This document shows, piece by piece, positions 13,101 through 28,100 of a DNA stretch of 64,000 nt. How positions within the stretch are numbered: position 1 is the stretch's first letter; each line of letters opens with the position of its first letter. This DNA is from Apteryx mantelli (taxonomy: Eukaryota > Chordata > Aves > Apterygiformes > Apterygidae), in NCBI RefSeq assembly GCF_036417845.1, contig NC_089981.1, forward strand, positions 22,650,001 through 22,714,000, given 5' to 3'. The notes below the pieces were generated by a model. It was not told the DNA's origin. It made no database searches and saw nothing but the letters and a program-made list of their open reading frames with translations. Both the position numbers and the translations under genes were made by a program.

Positions 13101-16100
13101 TAGAAAGAATCTAGTTAACTAACTTCTGTTTCCATATACTTGAATAGATACTACTTCACTAGGGATGTTGCAGCAGTGCAAAGACTAGCCTAATGCTGGC
13201 CTGTGAGTATTGCTGTGACTTTAATACAAATTAAAACATGATTGTGTCTTGCAGAGATACTATGGATAGTGTGAAACAGAGTGCTGCGTTATGCTTGCTG
13301 CGTCTCTATAGAACTTCTCCTGACCTTGTCCCAATGGGAGACTGGACGTCCAGGGTGGTGCATCTCCTCAATGACCAGCACTTGGTAAACTAGTTTAGTT
13401 TACTTCCGTTTCTTGGGCCTACTCTGTATAGATAATGATAACTGTTAAATGCATTCTGAATTTATTCCCTTCTGAGTCTTTTGAGCATGTGAGTGGGTTG
13501 CTGTTCTCTTCAGGCTTAGGGATAGAGATGGAAGAAGGTTGTCCTTCTCCTAATTAATGTGTATTAATTTCTGATAAAGCCCTGCTTTATTAGACTTGTC
13601 AATATAAGAATAGTATGCGTAAGCTTGTCTTCCTTTGCTATGACTGTAAATAGCTTAATCTTGTGCCTTGTGATCATAAATCATATGTGTAGGTGTAATG
13701 TTAATTATTTTCAGGCCTCTCTGAGGATTAGAGCTGCACTGAAAATGCAAAGCCTGATTTGCCAGTGCTTGGACTTCACTGTCCTGTGGTCTCCAAGTGG
13801 TCATTTTTATCCTACAGGTTCAAAAAACCCTATTGGTCTAAATAAGAAAGCCTATTTTCCCCATCCTTTATGAATATAGGGCTACTTGGACCTGCACTTC
13901 AAAAGTAATAGGAGTACTTTAGTCTGTAGTGATTTCAAATGTGAAATATTAAAATATAATGAAATGTAGTGAATATTATTAACATATATGTAAAATATAA
14001 AAGCTTAAAAATTTTTATTTTAATTTTATTTTAGTAATTTTAATTTTATAAAATATATTATACAAATCTTTTCTCTCTTTTCTTTTTTTTGTTTCATGTG
14101 GGGTTGTCAGAGTTTTTTCCTGGATGATCTGCTGTGTGCTGCCTTTTTTTTTTTTTCTTTAAGCATATTTCTCTGAATTTATTTTAGGTGGGCTAATCAA
14201 ACATGAGCCACAACTAATACAAAAATGGTATAAAATACTTTGCAAGTATGACAGTATCACATTGCTAATGCTCAAAGAACAAATGCTTGTTGATTTTAAA
14301 AAATGTATACTTAGTCTAGCTGTTGGCTAAGTGAAGGGTTTTCTAATTTGGGGCTTTGTCATTGGGATAAACTTAGTTTTCTTGTATATTAGAAATCCTT
14401 CAAGTGAAAGATGCTGTTAATTAGGACCATCTTAAACTGTTACAAAACTGAACTTAAGGCTTTGTTCTTCTTTCTAGGGTGTGGTTACTGCAGCTACAAG
14501 TCTGATTACTACTTTGGCACAGAAGAATCCAGAAGAGTTCAAAACTTCAGTCTCCTTGGCAGTGTCAAGATTAAGCAGAGTAAGTCTAATGTTAACCCTG
14601 ATAATACTTCACTGTTTAACTTACTCTGCTCTCTAGGTCACGTTAACCTAGAAAACTCAGTAAATCAACAGTAAGCTAGATTAGTTTGCTGTGCTGTTAA
14701 AAATGAGGATCATTCGATTTCACTGTGTGTGTATGGAGATATAAATATATATCTCCATATATACGCATGCACACAGACAGAGCTAGTTCAGTTAGCCTGT
14801 CTTAATATTTGTTGCTTACAGTGATGAAAAACTATATTAGCTTGCACAAATTTTTTGAGGGTACCTCTTGCTACATGCCAAGTCTGCGTAGTTGAACAGT
14901 CTCGCGTTCTCCCTGCTGCAAGAATCCTCACAATGCAATTAAGGCTTTTATCCTTGTTTTCTGTTACTGTAACACTAAAGAGTAATTGGATCAAAAATTA
15001 ATTCTGGAAACTTCTGCATGGAACCTCCCAAAATACAGCCCATGCTTTTAATTTTATATAAACTTCATACAAGATAATGAATCTTCTTCCTACTCATTCT
15101 TGTGTTGCTGCTAAACTAATATTCATAAGCATTTAATATTCCGTAAATGGATGTATGAGGTTAAGCAGGGGGAAGAAGCACTGAAACATTTCTTGGATGT
15201 GAAGCTTTTTTTCTTAAAAGCCAGGGAATTCTAAGGGAAAATGAATAGCTGTTTCATAAAGGAGCAGCAACCATCAGGTGGAGTGTCTCTGAGCAAAGCT
15301 AATGCCAGACTTGTGCTTACTCTGTAATCCTTACACTGTGTGTGTGTGGGGGGGGGGGGAATCTGAAGAGAAGTAGTTCCTCTGAAACCCAAGGTAATCC
15401 TTGTCACATTTCACTATGTATATAAACTTTTCTGTAAAAGTAAAATGTTCTTTACTGTGGAGCATGAATGTTAATGGAGGAGTAATTGGTCCTTCTGCTT
15501 TTTAAGTTCAATCTATCAATAATTCTCATATTTAAAGATGCCATGTTCACCTGTCTATGGTCAGTAAGGTGTAGCAGTACGTTTAGTGTTTTGGCTGAAT
15601 CTCAATAATTGTGGTCAAGATGCATCATTAAACCAATGCAAGCCAAGCTTCTGGTTAAACATTTGGTATTACATTATGGTCATGTTTCTTTCTAAGGAAA
15701 GCACAGAATGATTCTGGGAGGAGCTCCCTGGACTACTGTATCAATAAAACTGAATTCATCTGATTAGAGAACCTGACAATGTACTGATAGTATAACAACT
15801 TGAACTTAATTAGTCTACTTGATTAAACATTGCCAGTGGCATAGTTCTATAAACCTCTATCAAAGGTGACCTACAGTGCGCTTTTTTGTTGAGTGCTTCT
15901 ATTAATTGCAAATCACTTGAAACTGCAGTAGCTGAGGTGCAATCTGCTTATTTTACAGATTGTAACCTCTGCATCAACAGATCTTCAGGACTATACTTAT
16001 TACTTTGTTCCTGCTCCTTGGTTGTCTGTGAAACTTCTGAGGCTGTTACAGTGCTATCCACCTCCAGGTAATGCACAAATCATAACAGTTGTCACCTCTT

Positions 16101-19100
16101 ATGCAGTGCGTCATATCCAGAGGGCCACTGTGGTGGTGTATGAACACAACCTGGAGTGCAAGCACAGTGTCTTAAGATCTGGATACTGAAGCTTGTGCTC
16201 TTCAGGAGTTTCAGATTGTTCAAATGGCTGTTTTAGGTGGATTGCAAGATGCATGTTGATTTAACACTTTGCTCTAAGACACCTAGCTCTTCAAATTATG
16301 TTGCAAGTGTTTAATATTCTTTAATGTTATCAACGATATTGAAGTCTTGAAATACATGACAGTGCAGATAATGTTTGGCTTTTGTTCTTGCCCAAGTAGA
16401 AGTGTGGCTTAGACTTCCTTGTCAAATGTGTATTAGGGGAGGGTGAACTGTTTAACACAATAATATTGCCTCAATTTATTCTCCAAGATTAGCAGGGTGG
16501 AAGGCCTAAAGCAGGGGTTGGGGTGTTGAGTGAAATGAAGTTGTCCAACAGCTTGTTCTTCTCCAGAAGACCCTGCGGTACGTGGTCGTCTCACAGAATG
16601 CCTGGAAACTATTCTTAACAAAGCTCAGGAGCCACCAAAATCTAAGAAAGTACAACACTCGAATGCAAAGAATGCTGTGCTGTTTGAGGCAATAAGCTTA
16701 ATTATACATCATGACAGGTGAGCAGTGAGAATATTTTCATTACAACAGTGTTTTGGTTTTTGTTTGTTTTAATGGAAAACCATGACTTTATCTTGAATGC
16801 TAAATAGAATTTTGCTAAAAGGGAAAATCAGAGCATGAAGTTGCTGGCCAGGTTGGAACATCACCTGCAGCACTGGATTTGAAAAGTATTAATGAACTAT
16901 GTCACTACTAGCAATTTTTTTATTGCTGTTTCCTGCTCTTTTCTAGTGTTTAGTTTTGTGTTGTGACCCACGACTCTAATCCAATAGAGATGATTCACTC
17001 ACAGTATCTGAATTTTCATTTCACCAGCAGGATGTTCTAGCAGCCACTTTTTGAGGCACTTTAAGAAACTTGCACTGCAGAAACAGTATTCTGTATCCAG
17101 TGTTCTCGTATCTGTTGCTTTTAACCCATTCACTTTCTCTCCTGTTCTGTGCAGTGAGCCAAATCTACTAGTCCGTGCCTGTAACCAGCTAGGTCAGTTC
17201 TTGCAGCACCGAGAAACTAATTTGCGTTACCTAGCACTGGAAAGCATGTGCACGCTTGCCAGCTCTGAATTCTCACATGAGGCTGTGAAAACACACATAG
17301 AAACAGTTATCAATGCATTGAAGGTAAATATTAAGTGTACAGTCTGTTTTAAGTCCTTCTTCATGTCCCCCTCCCCTCCCCACCCCATTTAGGCTAATAA
17401 TACTTGGGGACCAAATGAGTTATTTCTAGAAGTTTGCTGTAGTTTTTCTTTAATTCTGCAAAATTATGCTGTGCTTATAACAATAAAAGTTAACTTCAAT
17501 TTACTTTTGCAAATTACTGGTGGATCTGATACTTGTTGTTGAGGCTCCAAAATGTTACAGGGGTCATAAGCTGGAGACTGAAGACAAATGAGTCTTTCAA
17601 AAAAGTTGAAATTCAAAACAAAGAATGCTCAGGAAGACTTTGTCCTGTTGCTATCTCTGTTGATAAAAACAGACATTACCCCTTCACTGCAGCAACTTGT
17701 GGGAAGCAGTAGAGTAGGTGATCAGCTTCCCCTACAGAATTTTAAGCTTTTTCAAAAGTCAGGAAACCATAAAGCTGTATCTCCAGCAGAAATTGAAACA
17801 GGAAGACTTATTTGCACCTAGTTTTGCTTGGCAGTGCAAAACGCTTCAGTGTTTATGTGTAATGTTTCCTTCCAAGCTCATCCTGTAGCATATTAATACA
17901 TTTGTCTAACCTTAAAGCATGTATCTCTGTTTCAGCTGAGCCTCTATTGATTTGAGGCAAGCTCAGTGCTAAAGCTCCAGATAGTTAATTGTCCATTGGC
18001 CTGATGAGTTTGACCATCTTGGCTGGTTCTTAATGCGTTTGTGACAAGGGGCGCAGGTTACCCTATGTGCAGTGCACCACGAGCTCATTAACCCTTGGAG
18101 GGCAATAGTGGAGTTCTGTGCAAACTCTTCCATACTCTCAGCACTTGCCCGGATTTGAATATGTATAGTATGTAAACAAAACCTCATGGTTTGATGTTAA
18201 AATTAAATGTTATATAAAACCAGTAAGCCCTCTGAGTCTCCAGTGACCTCTCCCTAGGTGACTGAAAGTGGGAATAACATGAGAAACTTGTAGCTCATGT
18301 CAACGGCATTTCAAAGTTTTGAACAACTTCATTCTGCATCTGAAAGCTTATTAAAAGGCATTTGTCTTAAATTTGACTGTGAATAATAAAATGTGGAAGT
18401 TTATTTGGAAAGCATGTGCAACTTATTGAACAGATTAAAGGTGAAATCATCATGACCTGCTTTGTCTCCTTTTGCAGACTGAAAGGGATGTGAGCGTACG
18501 GCAGAGAGCTGTAGATCTCCTGTATGCAATGTGTGACCGAAGCAATGCTCAACAGATTGTGGCTGAAATGCTGAATTATTTGGAGACTGCTGATTATTCC
18601 ATTAGAGAAGAAATTGTGAGATATTTATATTTTCTTAATTTTTTGTATCTGACCACATGGGATGCAGGGTAGTCTGTGACAGAGATTCTTTGAAGGTGGT
18701 TTAAAAAAAAAAAAAAGCAAAACTTCATAAAGGCTGTATCTAATAATGACATCTTTGTTTAGGTTAAACTAAAGAAAACACTTGAAATGGGGAATTTTAA
18801 AAAGTAATTTTGGTCTCAGGCCATTGAATAGAGACATGAACTGAATTTTATTAGTGCTCAAGCAAATACAATCTCTAGTTGTACCGAGTTATGTCTTATC
18901 TCTAGACAACTATTTTTGTTTCAAAACTTAGTGTGATAAATGCTTATTTTTGTATGTAGAATTTTAAACTGTGTGCTGTGAGAACATTCCCCTAGCCTAA
19001 GGATTCCCAAGAACTCTGCCTTATATGATGAGTTAAAAGGGAGGAATGTTATCTACCTCCTTTCTCGCAGCGAAAAAAGATTAAATACCCAGTGAGTGAC

Positions 19101-22100
19101 GTTCCTATAAGTATAGCCATAGTCTGTATTTACGGTAGTTATTTAGTTAGGACTAAGCTGCTAAAAGTTCTTGATCAGATTAACGTAGAATAGAAAGTTA
19201 CTTGATTTACCTCTTATACTGTCTCGTTGCTGTTGGCAGACTACACTGACTTTGCAGATAATGTGAATTTCATTCTGTTAACTTACTGCTCCTAAAAGAA
19301 CTGGCTAGTACAGATGCAACCCAGTCCAAATGATGTGGTAGCCTCTTCCTAATGCTGACCCTTTGCTGCAGGATATATGAATCTTGACATTATCTGAAAT
19401 GACAACTATTTTGGTGACTCTGAGTTGTCTCCACTAGCTTGAATATCCAAATTTTTTTAAGAGTTCTTCAGATTCCTACTTAGTGCTGTCTCAGTGATGG
19501 TTTCGATGCTTTTATAGCAAAGAATATTTTTTTCAATAGCTTGTTCTTGATCACTTAGTTCATCTGTGGCTCTTCAACTGTGTACTACTTGCAGCACACA
19601 CTAATGCACCCCTAGGACTTTATGTGCCTGGCAGCAGGCAATTTCTGGCACAGAGCTTCAATATTCATCTTTCACCTTAGCTTGGGGAGCAAGTGAGCTA
19701 GCAGAGACAGCTGAAGCAGATGTTTCTGGGTTGCTATGAGGCTTCACTGAATACATAAAAATGAATCTTGTTTCACAGCTTATAGAATCACAGCTTATAA
19801 AATCAAGAAGACTGAATAGTTTCTGCTGTCTTGTCTTCTGTGTTTGCTCAGGTTCTGAAAGTTGCAATTCTAGCCGAGAAGTATGCCGTGGATTATACGT
19901 GGTATGTGGATACGATCTTGAATCTAATTCGGATTGCTGGTGACTATGTCAGCGAAGAAGTATGGTACCGAGTTATTCAGATTGTCATTAACAGGGATGA
20001 TGTTCAAGGGTATGCAGCAAAGACTGTTTTTGAGGTGAGAATAACTCTTCTGCGTTTGCTTTCAAAATGGTGTGGAAATTGAGCAAACACCATGTAGTCT
20101 AGCAGCTGTGCGTGCTTTCCCATGTTAGGGAGGAATAAAAATCTGCTCATGAATTATTTCAAGAAAATACTGCGGGAGCTTTGCATAAGTCTAGCATCAG
20201 ACTTTGAGCCAGAGACTAGATTAGGAGGATGAAAAGCTGCTCTGGCTTAGGTAAGTAATGTAGAATTACCTGGTTGTTTATAGGCTTTTGGGGAGGGAGG
20301 ATGGATTGTGCCTTTAAAAAAAAAAAAAAAAAAAACTTATTGCCACACTGAAAAAAGAGGTTTTTTTGAGTGAATAGCTTAGTAAGGAAACTGCATTACC
20401 TGGAAAAATACTGAAACAGAATAAAAACAGGAGGCTCTTGCAAGTTTTTTCAGTTTTCTGGGCTGTAGGAATCCAAACACTCAAGATAACTTGGTGATCC
20501 TTCTAGAGTATGTGCCCATTCCTGCTGTTTAGGATCTCATACAACTGGAATTTGAGCTATTAATGGAGACTTTTCCAAATAGCTGACCTTATTGCTCTGA
20601 CTCTGCTTGGATTCTTCATGTGGGCTTTCTACTTTCTTGGTCTCCTTGTCTAAATGCTTAAGTTGACTTTCAGAACTCATCCCTGCTGTGGATGCCTTCA
20701 TATTTAAAAAGGCAGTATTTACATCTTGGACAACCTCAGCACACTCCCGCAAGAATCTAATTAAACATATTGACATACTTCTGACTCTCCTAAGGATGTT
20801 AGGAAAATCCAGGTGGTTGTATCTGTCCTCAGAAGTCCACAGTGCTGCTAGGTGGGCTTTAAGAATGCTCCTGGGTTAGTAACACTTATGTTAGGTATGA
20901 CTTAGCTTGGTTAATCTTTGTATATTTTATAGAAAAATCTCCACCATGTTTTTGCATAAGTGGCTCTCTAGCTCCTAGACCTATGATCTGCAGACCAGGA
21001 AACTGGACATGGAACTGACAGGTGAAGTAGAACTCTTTGACGTATTACAGATCAATGACCAACTATTAATGTGTTCTTACAGGCCCTTCAAGCTCCAGCA
21101 TGCCATGAGAATCTTGTAAAAGTAGGTGGCTACATTTTGGGAGAATTTGGAAATCTGATAGCAGGTGATCCAAGGTCCAGGTAAAATGCCTTTTAAAGAC
21201 GACCATTTAAAATATGCAATTGGAATAGTAATACCTCTTTTGTAAAGAATTACTGTCTGTTTAATGTTCTTAAGCTCATAAACAAATGATTTGGCACTTG
21301 ATAGTAATGCATTTAAGAATTATCATCTCTATGAAAACTGAACAAATGATTTTTTTCTTATCTTTTAAGTCCCCTCATCCAGTTCAACTTGCTACACTCC
21401 AAGTTTCATCTGTGTAGTGTTCCTACCCGAGCTCTGCTTCTGTCTACCTACATCAAGTTTGTGAACCTGTTTCCAGAAATCAAAACTACAATTCAAGATG
21501 TATTGCGCAGTGACAGTCAGCTAAAGAATGCTGATGTTGAGCTGCAGCAGAGAGCTGTTGAATATCTGAGGCTCAGTACCATTGCCAGTACTGATATCTT
21601 GGTAGGTGTAGAGATTTTTTTTATTATGGAGAACTCTTTAGCTATGTGAACATCAAATCCAATTCTGGATCTTCTGTCAATGAATAAAGCTCCACTAAAC
21701 CTTAGCTGATTACTTAAAAATCTTCCTTCAAATTAAGGATCCGCAAATTGGCTGCTTTTTTTTTGTTTTTTTTGTTTGTTTGTTTTTTGTTTTTTTTCTA
21801 TCTGTGTACTGAATTTAGCTGCAGCCATCTTTGACTTAGAGCTAAAAATCAAAGTTGTTATTGCTCTGGTGGAAAAGTAAGACTTAATGCATGTTAATCT
21901 GGGCTTGGTGAAAGCTGGCATAGTACGAAGCCCTACACTATTTGTACACTGAAAGGCTGGTGCCTTATATTCTGAAGCCTTTTACATTTCAATATTTGTA
22001 TGTTCTTCTGTAGCCTGCTCACTAGGTAGCTGTAACTTTGACGAAATTAGAGCTGGCTGATAGCTGTGGCTGATGCAGAGTCCTGTGTCATTGGACAGTT

Positions 22101-25100
22101 CAGGTTACTGAAGTGCTGAGCTCTGGCTTGAAGGAAGCCTGTGTGCTTAGGGAAAGTCTTGCCATGGGCAGTGTAGTGGTCGAATGACATGCATATGGTG
22201 TTTAAAGCTTAACTGGGGTAGTTTGTGTGCTTTTAGAGGAGGGTTGGGAACACCTGACTGGGTGAATTTGTAAGAAGCAGATCAACATGCAAGCATGGAC
22301 AGCTTTTACTAAAGCGTACGAAGCTGGAGTTCTTGGCTCAATGGAAGTGAGCTGTCAAAGTCTGGAAGTAGATAATAATCACTTAAAAGCACGTGCGCGC
22401 TACAACCATATACATGCAGAACCTGTAAGATGTCAACACTGAGTATTACATAAAGAGAACAGTATGAGAGCTGTGTGCTGATGGCTTGTATATTAAAGTA
22501 TGTTTTTTCAAAGATTTGATTAGAGTTTCAAAGATGTAATTATCGGATCAAGCCTTCAAAGTATGAAATCTCTTTTCCCTTCGAGTCCCTGGTCTAATTG
22601 TTTTGTATCGTTTAGTTCTGCAAGGATTGAAAAGTTAATGGCAGCTCTTTGAGGTCTGGAAAAGAAAGATGTTGAAGGGTTCTTTAAGCTATGATAAAGT
22701 GAATACATAACTCAAGACTAAATGGAATTATAAGTCTGCCACTTAATGCTTGGGTTTTCTTTAACAATTAGTCAAAACTCATGTAGACTATAGGTTGGCA
22801 GGCAGGAAACTTGCAATTCTCTGTGCAGAACTCTTTGTCCCCAGAAGTTCCCAGACAGTGTTTTAACTTGGCGTTCTCAGGTCTGGCCAGAGCATGTCAC
22901 CCTCAGTCTTGTGACTGGTAATAAATGTTTAGGTCTCAATAGGTCCTAGTCTGGGTAGTCTTCAGTGGCTCCAGTCTAGGTCTGCTTTACCTAAGAACCT
23001 TTAGGTCTGCTGTGATCCAAGCTTGTTGGTGGTGTGTGGTGTGTTGTGTTTAGGTGTGGGGGTTTTTTTAATAGCACTTTACTAGAGAGGTAATCTGCAC
23101 CTGTTTTTGTAAGCACCTCCTTTGGGAAGACTGTTTTCAAAATTATGCTCTGTGTATCTTCAAGGTTAGGTCAGTTGTCTGTGGAAGGTGTCATGAAGAA
23201 GGTGAAAGAAGGAAGGGCATTTCAGTGAAAGCTCCCAGGTTGCCAATCAGAAAGTAGACTTCAGAAAATTTTGAATATTTTTTTAAAGACAAATCTACTC
23301 TACCACTGTACAACAGACTGCATAGTGGTTTTCTGTATAGGTAGTTCTACTCTTGCCTGAACATCATGCAATGTATAAGGGTGTTTCTCTTCAAAGACTA
23401 GAAAGTTGATCTGGCTTTCTTTGTCAATGTAACTAATATACCTCTTCTGTGATAAGGCTACAGTGCTAGAAGAAATGCCTCCCTTTCCGGAGAGAGAATC
23501 TTCTATTTTGGCTAAGCTCAAGAAGAAGAAGGGTCCTGGCACGGTTACTGACCTGGAAGAGATCAAAAAGGAGAGGAGCTCTGATATGAATGGAAGTGCT
23601 GAACCTGCCTCTGTCAATGCCAGTGCTGTTGTGAGTTTAAAAACTGTTCTTATTTCAGTAGTTGATGAGGTGTGGAAGTGAAGAGGGAACTGCTTCCTTA
23701 AAGTGACTTGGAACTTTTGGTCTTAAATTTAAGACTATGGGTGTTTGCTATAAAGTATCAGGGGAACCCATAGCTGCTTCCCCTGCATGCTTGTATTCAA
23801 CTTTCCTTTGGAAAATTTACCCACAGTGTAAATGGGGAAGAATTGTCTGCAGTCTGGAAAAAAATCCTTTTTATGTTTTTACTCTGAGAAATATTGCTGC
23901 AACCTTAGAAATGGGAATATCCTTCTCTGGTTAAATTGCAGTGAAGGTGAGGTGCTAAAATGAACATATTTAAAAGGAGTGTCTTGAATTTCTAAGCATC
24001 AACTGTTCTTCTGCCTCTTCTAGCATGATAGATATTTTTGCATCTTGTTTTAGGTTATTTTTGTTTTCACTAGAAGTGAACAGCACTTTACTTAATGTGG
24101 GTGCTCATAAACTATAATGATGAGGTTATAGAAATGTATTTGACACAACTGTTTGAGTTCCAGTATGGTAGACAAAGCCTCTGTCTTGTTTGTTGAGCTG
24201 CAACTTCTCACTTTACTGTCAATTAAGGCTGGTAGGATGAATCACTCCCCGAACATAATACTTCAGCTTCCAGTTTTAATAACAAGGATAACTTTATAAT
24301 TACAATTGAGGTGTAGTAGTAGATTACTTAAGAGGAAGAAGTGCTTTGGCACATTCCATACACATTTTTTTTAAAACTTAATCCTTTAACCTTGTCACTG
24401 CAGTATCTAGGAGTATCTGTGCTACTTACTAGTCACTTAAGTGCAACATCATTGAGTAGATGGAAGTACCTTTCCACCGGAGAAGTTGCGTGGTTTTTTG
24501 CATGCCAAACTGACTGAGGCAACTAGTATTTTAAATTGTGGAATGCCTTACCAGCTTCACTTTCTGTAGGTTAATAGCAGTGTAAGAAAGTCTGCTACAT
24601 TACTTTCATCAGTGCCTTTGGTGTGACACCATCTTAGATGGCAAGAATATGGTCTAACTCAGAGTTCGGCCGTTTGTTTTGAACAGTTCTTAATGACTGG
24701 CTTCTGAAAAATCTTAGAGAATTTTTGGTTATCCTGCATCAAATTCAGTCTTTGGAGTACATGATAACCTTGAGTTGACTTGCATTTGGATGAGCTACTT
24801 AATAAAGCTAACTGTCGTGTCTGCTGCAAGTCTAAAATCTTATTCTTTTATCTTGTAACTCATTTTTAGTATATCTGGCATATTGTAGACTTAATATCTA
24901 ATGCATAAACACTTTGGCTACTACCAGTCTGTGCTTTGTTCTTGTATGTGACTCCTGAATGCACACATGAGGCCTCTGATGGTGCATGATTCTGTGCCCT
25001 GGCTACTTCATTTGCTCCATTTATGAAAAATCTTCTTAAAGGTCTCACCTCTACCTTTTACTGCTTGTAGTCTAAACTAACTACAGGCTCTGCTTTTTTT

Positions 25101-28100
25101 TGCTGGTTAGATTTTTTTGAAATGTTTCTAAGGTTTGTCAAGCTCTGAAACCCTCAGGACTAAACTGATGGTCAGCTTAAGATGCTGTGATGTTTTGATT
25201 CAGGCTTACATAAAGGCAGTGCTGAATTCTTCAGGGAAGAAAAGGAGCATGTTAGAATTTTACTCCCTACAGTACTTAGTTTCTCTTGATTTCCACAGAA
25301 TCAGAATCCAGGTCTACAGGTCTTGTTTTTTTTGTTTAACTTCTAGGTGGTGATAACTCAATTCAAGGGGAGGGGGAAGGAACCCTACATTGTCTGTTAA
25401 TGACTTAAATTGAAACCCAAGGCGGTAACTGCGTTTATGAAGTCTGCCATTGCCAAAACCTTCATGGGGGAGGGAAGCACTTTGCCATAGCAAAAGGCAG
25501 CTCTGTTCTAGTCTTGTTATAGTTCGACTCTGAAGTGTCTTGTCTTCCCTAGTCTACTCCTTCTCCATCTGCGGATCTGCTGGGTCTGGGTGCAGCCCCT
25601 CTCACCAATTCAGCTCCCCCACCTGCCTCTAGCGGTAGCCTGCTCGTGGATGTATTTTCAGATTCGGCTTCTGCAGTTGCACCTCTTGCTCCTGGTTCTG
25701 ATGACAACTTTGCAAGGTAATTGAAATTGAGACGCTCTGTAAGGACTCTGGGGAAGTATTTGCCTGCTAAAACAGGATTAGAGAAGAGAATACATCCAAT
25801 GAATAACTTTCAGTTTTCTTCCAGCTACTTGAATGCATTCCCGGGTGGTAGTTGTGGAGCAGAAGGGGTGTTTTTGAACTCTTTATGCTGAATATCCTAT
25901 CGTTATTGAATACCTTTGCTCATGCAAAACTGAGTCTGTAGTAGTCAGCCTGAGGATATTAGCCACAGTCTTGCCTAGTTTTCTTGCTGGTTTTGCTTCT
26001 TTGTTAAATTAAGCTGCTCGTGCATCTCAGTAATACATGCTAAACTTTGGGGTTATCTGGCCCAACATGAATACATTGTTCTTGTACATCATATCCTGTT
26101 TCCATAAAGTGTTCTTGCATCACCTCACGGCAAACTTGCACTGGAACAGTGGGTTGGGTTGTTCCTAGCTATATATCCAGAGATAGTGTGTCTCAGTTTC
26201 AAGAAATACTTACATTGCTCTGCTACTGTCTGACAAACAGGCCAGAAAAAAAGGTTTTCTTTTTTTGGGAGCGGGAGATTTGATTAAAACTATCTTCCTA
26301 CTTGCATTGCCAACTGTAGTATCAGGCATAATGTGTTATTAATTCCTTTAATATTAAATAGCCTGTAGCTATACTCAAATGTCACTTGGCTAAAATTTTG
26401 GAAGTAAATAGAATAAGATGACAGTGCATCTTTCAAAATCTATCTTCTTATTGGCTGAAGAGCATAATATTAATATTATCAAGGATGTTACGTCATGATG
26501 TGATGATGCACTTGCAGGGCATCTTAATATAAGAGGCATAATTAGTGAAACTAATCTGCCTGGACCATGTTGCCTTTCATCAAAATTTTATACAAGGCCA
26601 GGCACTGTTGCAGGTTTGCAGTGATTAAAACTTGATCCTACATTTCTCTTGAAAAGCAGTAAGTGATGTATATTTGTGCTATGCAGTACCAAAATTTTAA
26701 GAAGCTATGCAAGCTTGTTAGAGCTTTTTTTTAAGAAAAACTAAGCTTTTTTTAAACCAGACTAGTAGCTTCATAAGAAAAAGGTACTTAAACTGAGTTT
26801 CCTCTTGCTGCAGAGGAAAGTTTAGCATTGTCCAACCATGGTCTGTCTGTCTAAGGTGAAACACTCCTTCAGCACTATTGCAAAGTTGCTTTCTGTAGTT
26901 TCCTGCTGCTTTTTTAGTGCTGTTGTCACTTTTGCTTCTAATCTGTTACTTGGCTTAGTCATACACCATGTGCCCATGTACTGTTGCCTACGCTTTAAAT
27001 ATTTGTGGGTTTCTTTTTAAGAACAGACTGTGCAATCATCATTAGGAACTCCATTAATGTTGATGAGGTCTGTTTCAAAATGCAGGTTTGAAGTCGTTAA
27101 TATACATCTCCATTTATGCTTTTGAACTGAAAAACTGTCACAAATAATTAAACGCCTAAAAGGATTTGGTTGTTTAAGAGGTATAAACTTAAGCTGCTGA
27201 ACATCTTCAGCATCTCCTCTCTTCAGGAGGAATTCGTGGTTCCTAATAGTCATGGAGTGGGGTGGGGGAAAGAAAAGGAGGAAAATAATCACTTAATGCC
27301 TAAAACCTTTCCAGGTGTACTCAGCTAGGGCAGCTAATAAACTTCTCATGCATTAAATTCTCACAAGTGCCATTTTTGAGGAAGGAGGTAAAGGAAATAA
27401 CTAAGCACTAAGCTGTCTTTACTAACTCCTGCTATCTCTGTCGCTACCACCTTTCTTCCTTTGTGCTGCCTGAACTAGCCCTGACCTGGCTTCATCTGAG
27501 GTAGTTTCTGAGGAACCAGCTGATACTGTGCATGATGCTGATGAGCTTTTTCACAAGTAAGCAACACTAAAACCTTGCAAGGCTGGGCAAATTCCAGAAT
27601 ATAGTTACAAAGAAAAAGTATAGTGTGCATTAACTTAATGCTAGCGAAATTGGGCAGAAACATATATATGTATCTATATTGTCAGACTTCTTGTGACCAG
27701 AACATTTCTGTAGATGCTGTGCGTTGTATGACACGCTCGTGAATCCACAGCTTAGAGTTGCCTGTTAAGAGTCAGTGCTATCACATGTGACTCTAAAATG
27801 AGACTTTTATGACAACTCTAGCTGTATATTAAGCTTTGCAACTATTTGCAAATACAGACAACTGTTTTAAAAGGGTAAGAATTTACCAAAAGTACTGATA
27901 TTTGCAAGCATGATTTTGTGTAGTGCCGTGTATGAAAAGGCTAATATTCGTTGACCACCTCTTCTGCTTTTAAGTGAAGGGTAGGAGGACTGAAATACCT
28001 GCAGAATGGGCTTGCTCTCTCAAAATAAAAAAAACCCACAACTGTCAAGTCAACATACATGATACAGAATTGATGAAACAAGGGGGTCTTTTATGTTTAA

